Below, one piece after another: positions 6,302 to 6,588 of a stretch of 6,588 nucleotides of DNA. Positions within the stretch are counted from its first letter, which is position 1, and each line of letters opens with the position of its first letter. Origin of the DNA: an uncultured Oscillospiraceae bacterium (GTDB lineage: Bacteria > Bacillota > Clostridia > Oscillospirales > Acutalibacteraceae); assembly GCA_958354085.1 (NCBI GenBank), contig CATWUX010000129.1, positions 1 to 6,588 on the forward strand. Direction: 5' to 3'. A model generated the notes under the pieces. The model worked only from the letters and a program-made list of their open reading frames with translations. It was not told the origin of the DNA and did not search any database. A program made the position numbers and the translations under genes.

Positions 6302-6588
6302 TGGAGTGGATACTGAATTTTGCGGTCGGTTTGGCAACCGGCGTGATCAGCGGCTTCGGCATCGGCGGCGGTTCGCTGCTGATTTTATATTTGACCGGTG
6401 TTGCCGGCGTGGAGCAATATCTTGCCGGCGGGATCAACCTGCTGTATTTCATTTTTTGCGCGCCCGCGGCGCTGATATCGCACATCAAAAACAAGCTGAT
6501 CGTCTGGAAAGCCGTGCTGTGGTGCACCGCCGCGGGCGTTGTGACCTCACTCGGCGCGGCTTGGCTGGCGTCGGTCGTGCACGCCGAT
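6301..6588 (+). CDS. Half-length TSUP (TauE/SafE) membrane protein, second of a pair (partial)
   Basis: The frame from ATG 6301 is open to the window end (96 codons, no stop). It encodes a hydrophobic protein beginning MEWILNFAVGLATG, with GVISGFGIGGGS (14-25) corresponding to the glycine motif of the upstream protein, so the two are homologous halves. Hydrophobic segments lie at about 4-36, 41-60 and 67-92. The N-terminus has no basic residue; the basic residues cluster at K63, K65 and K70, the loop that is nearly uncharged in its partner. GAGGG at 6280-6284 is 16 nt before the ATG, too far for efficient independent initiation, which favours coupling through the TGATG overlap. The C-terminus, and whether it stops at half length, lies outside the window. 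Confidence 0.8.
   Translation, partial: MEWILNFAVGLATGVISGFGIGGGSLLILYLTGVAGVEQYLAGGINLLYFIFCAPAALISHIKNKLIVWKAVLWCTAAGVVTSLGAAWLASVVHAD

Noticed and set aside
1..6588. Mobile element, prophage, CRISPR array or defence island
   Set aside because: No transposase, integrase, terminal inverted repeats, regularly spaced repeats or effector genes were found, and composition is uniform across the genes.

Overview
The window looks like chromosomal DNA from a GC-rich member of the Clostridia, most likely Oscillospirales. Coding regions are strongly GC-biased, intergenic stretches are AT-rich with near-consensus sigma-A promoters, and Shine-Dalgarno sites are Gram-positive in style. The gene content also fits: MurD with a GSDGKTTT P-loop, tandem M42 peptidases, a YnbB-type PLP enzyme and a RING-like zinc protein. 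This assignment is inference from composition and gene families; no ribosomal RNA or other marker gene is present.

Layout. Positions 1-74 (minus strand) hold the first 24 codons of a Cys-rich RING/zinc-ribbon-like protein that continues off the left edge. Positions 75-324 are a divergent regulatory region with a good sigma-A promoter facing right (TTGATA-17-TATAAT), a weaker one facing left (TTGCAG-17-TACAAT) and a short dyad between them. Positions 325-5807 hold a tightly packed, co-directional five-gene unit: murD, two different M42 metallo-aminopeptidase paralogues, a GNAT acetyltransferase and a PLP-dependent enzyme of the methionine gamma-lyase-like / 'aluminium resistance' family. Both M42/M42 and M42/GNAT junctions are ATGA overlaps, and the other two gaps are 17 and 14 nt. 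The unit ends in a perfect 24-bp hairpin terminator (5812-5864). Positions 5918-6588 hold two half-length TSUP (TauE/SafE) membrane proteins joined by a TGATG stop/start overlap; the second runs off the right edge.

How the genes may work together. The five-gene unit is probably one transcript from the 248-276 promoter. MurD adds D-glutamate to UDP-MurNAc-L-Ala, the M42 enzymes trim N-terminal residues from peptides, and the PLP enzyme probably acts on a sulfur-containing or related amino acid. A link through amino-acid or peptide turnover and cell-wall precursor supply is plausible but not demonstrated. The TSUP pair is separated by the terminator, so any sulfur link to the PLP enzyme is only suggestive.

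Nothing here is a CRISPR array, prophage, transposon, RNA gene or obvious defence system. The items most worth a second look are the split TSUP pair with apparently opposite charge bias (possible antiparallel heterodimer), the unusual gene company of murD, and the small dyads next to the two transcription or translation start regions.
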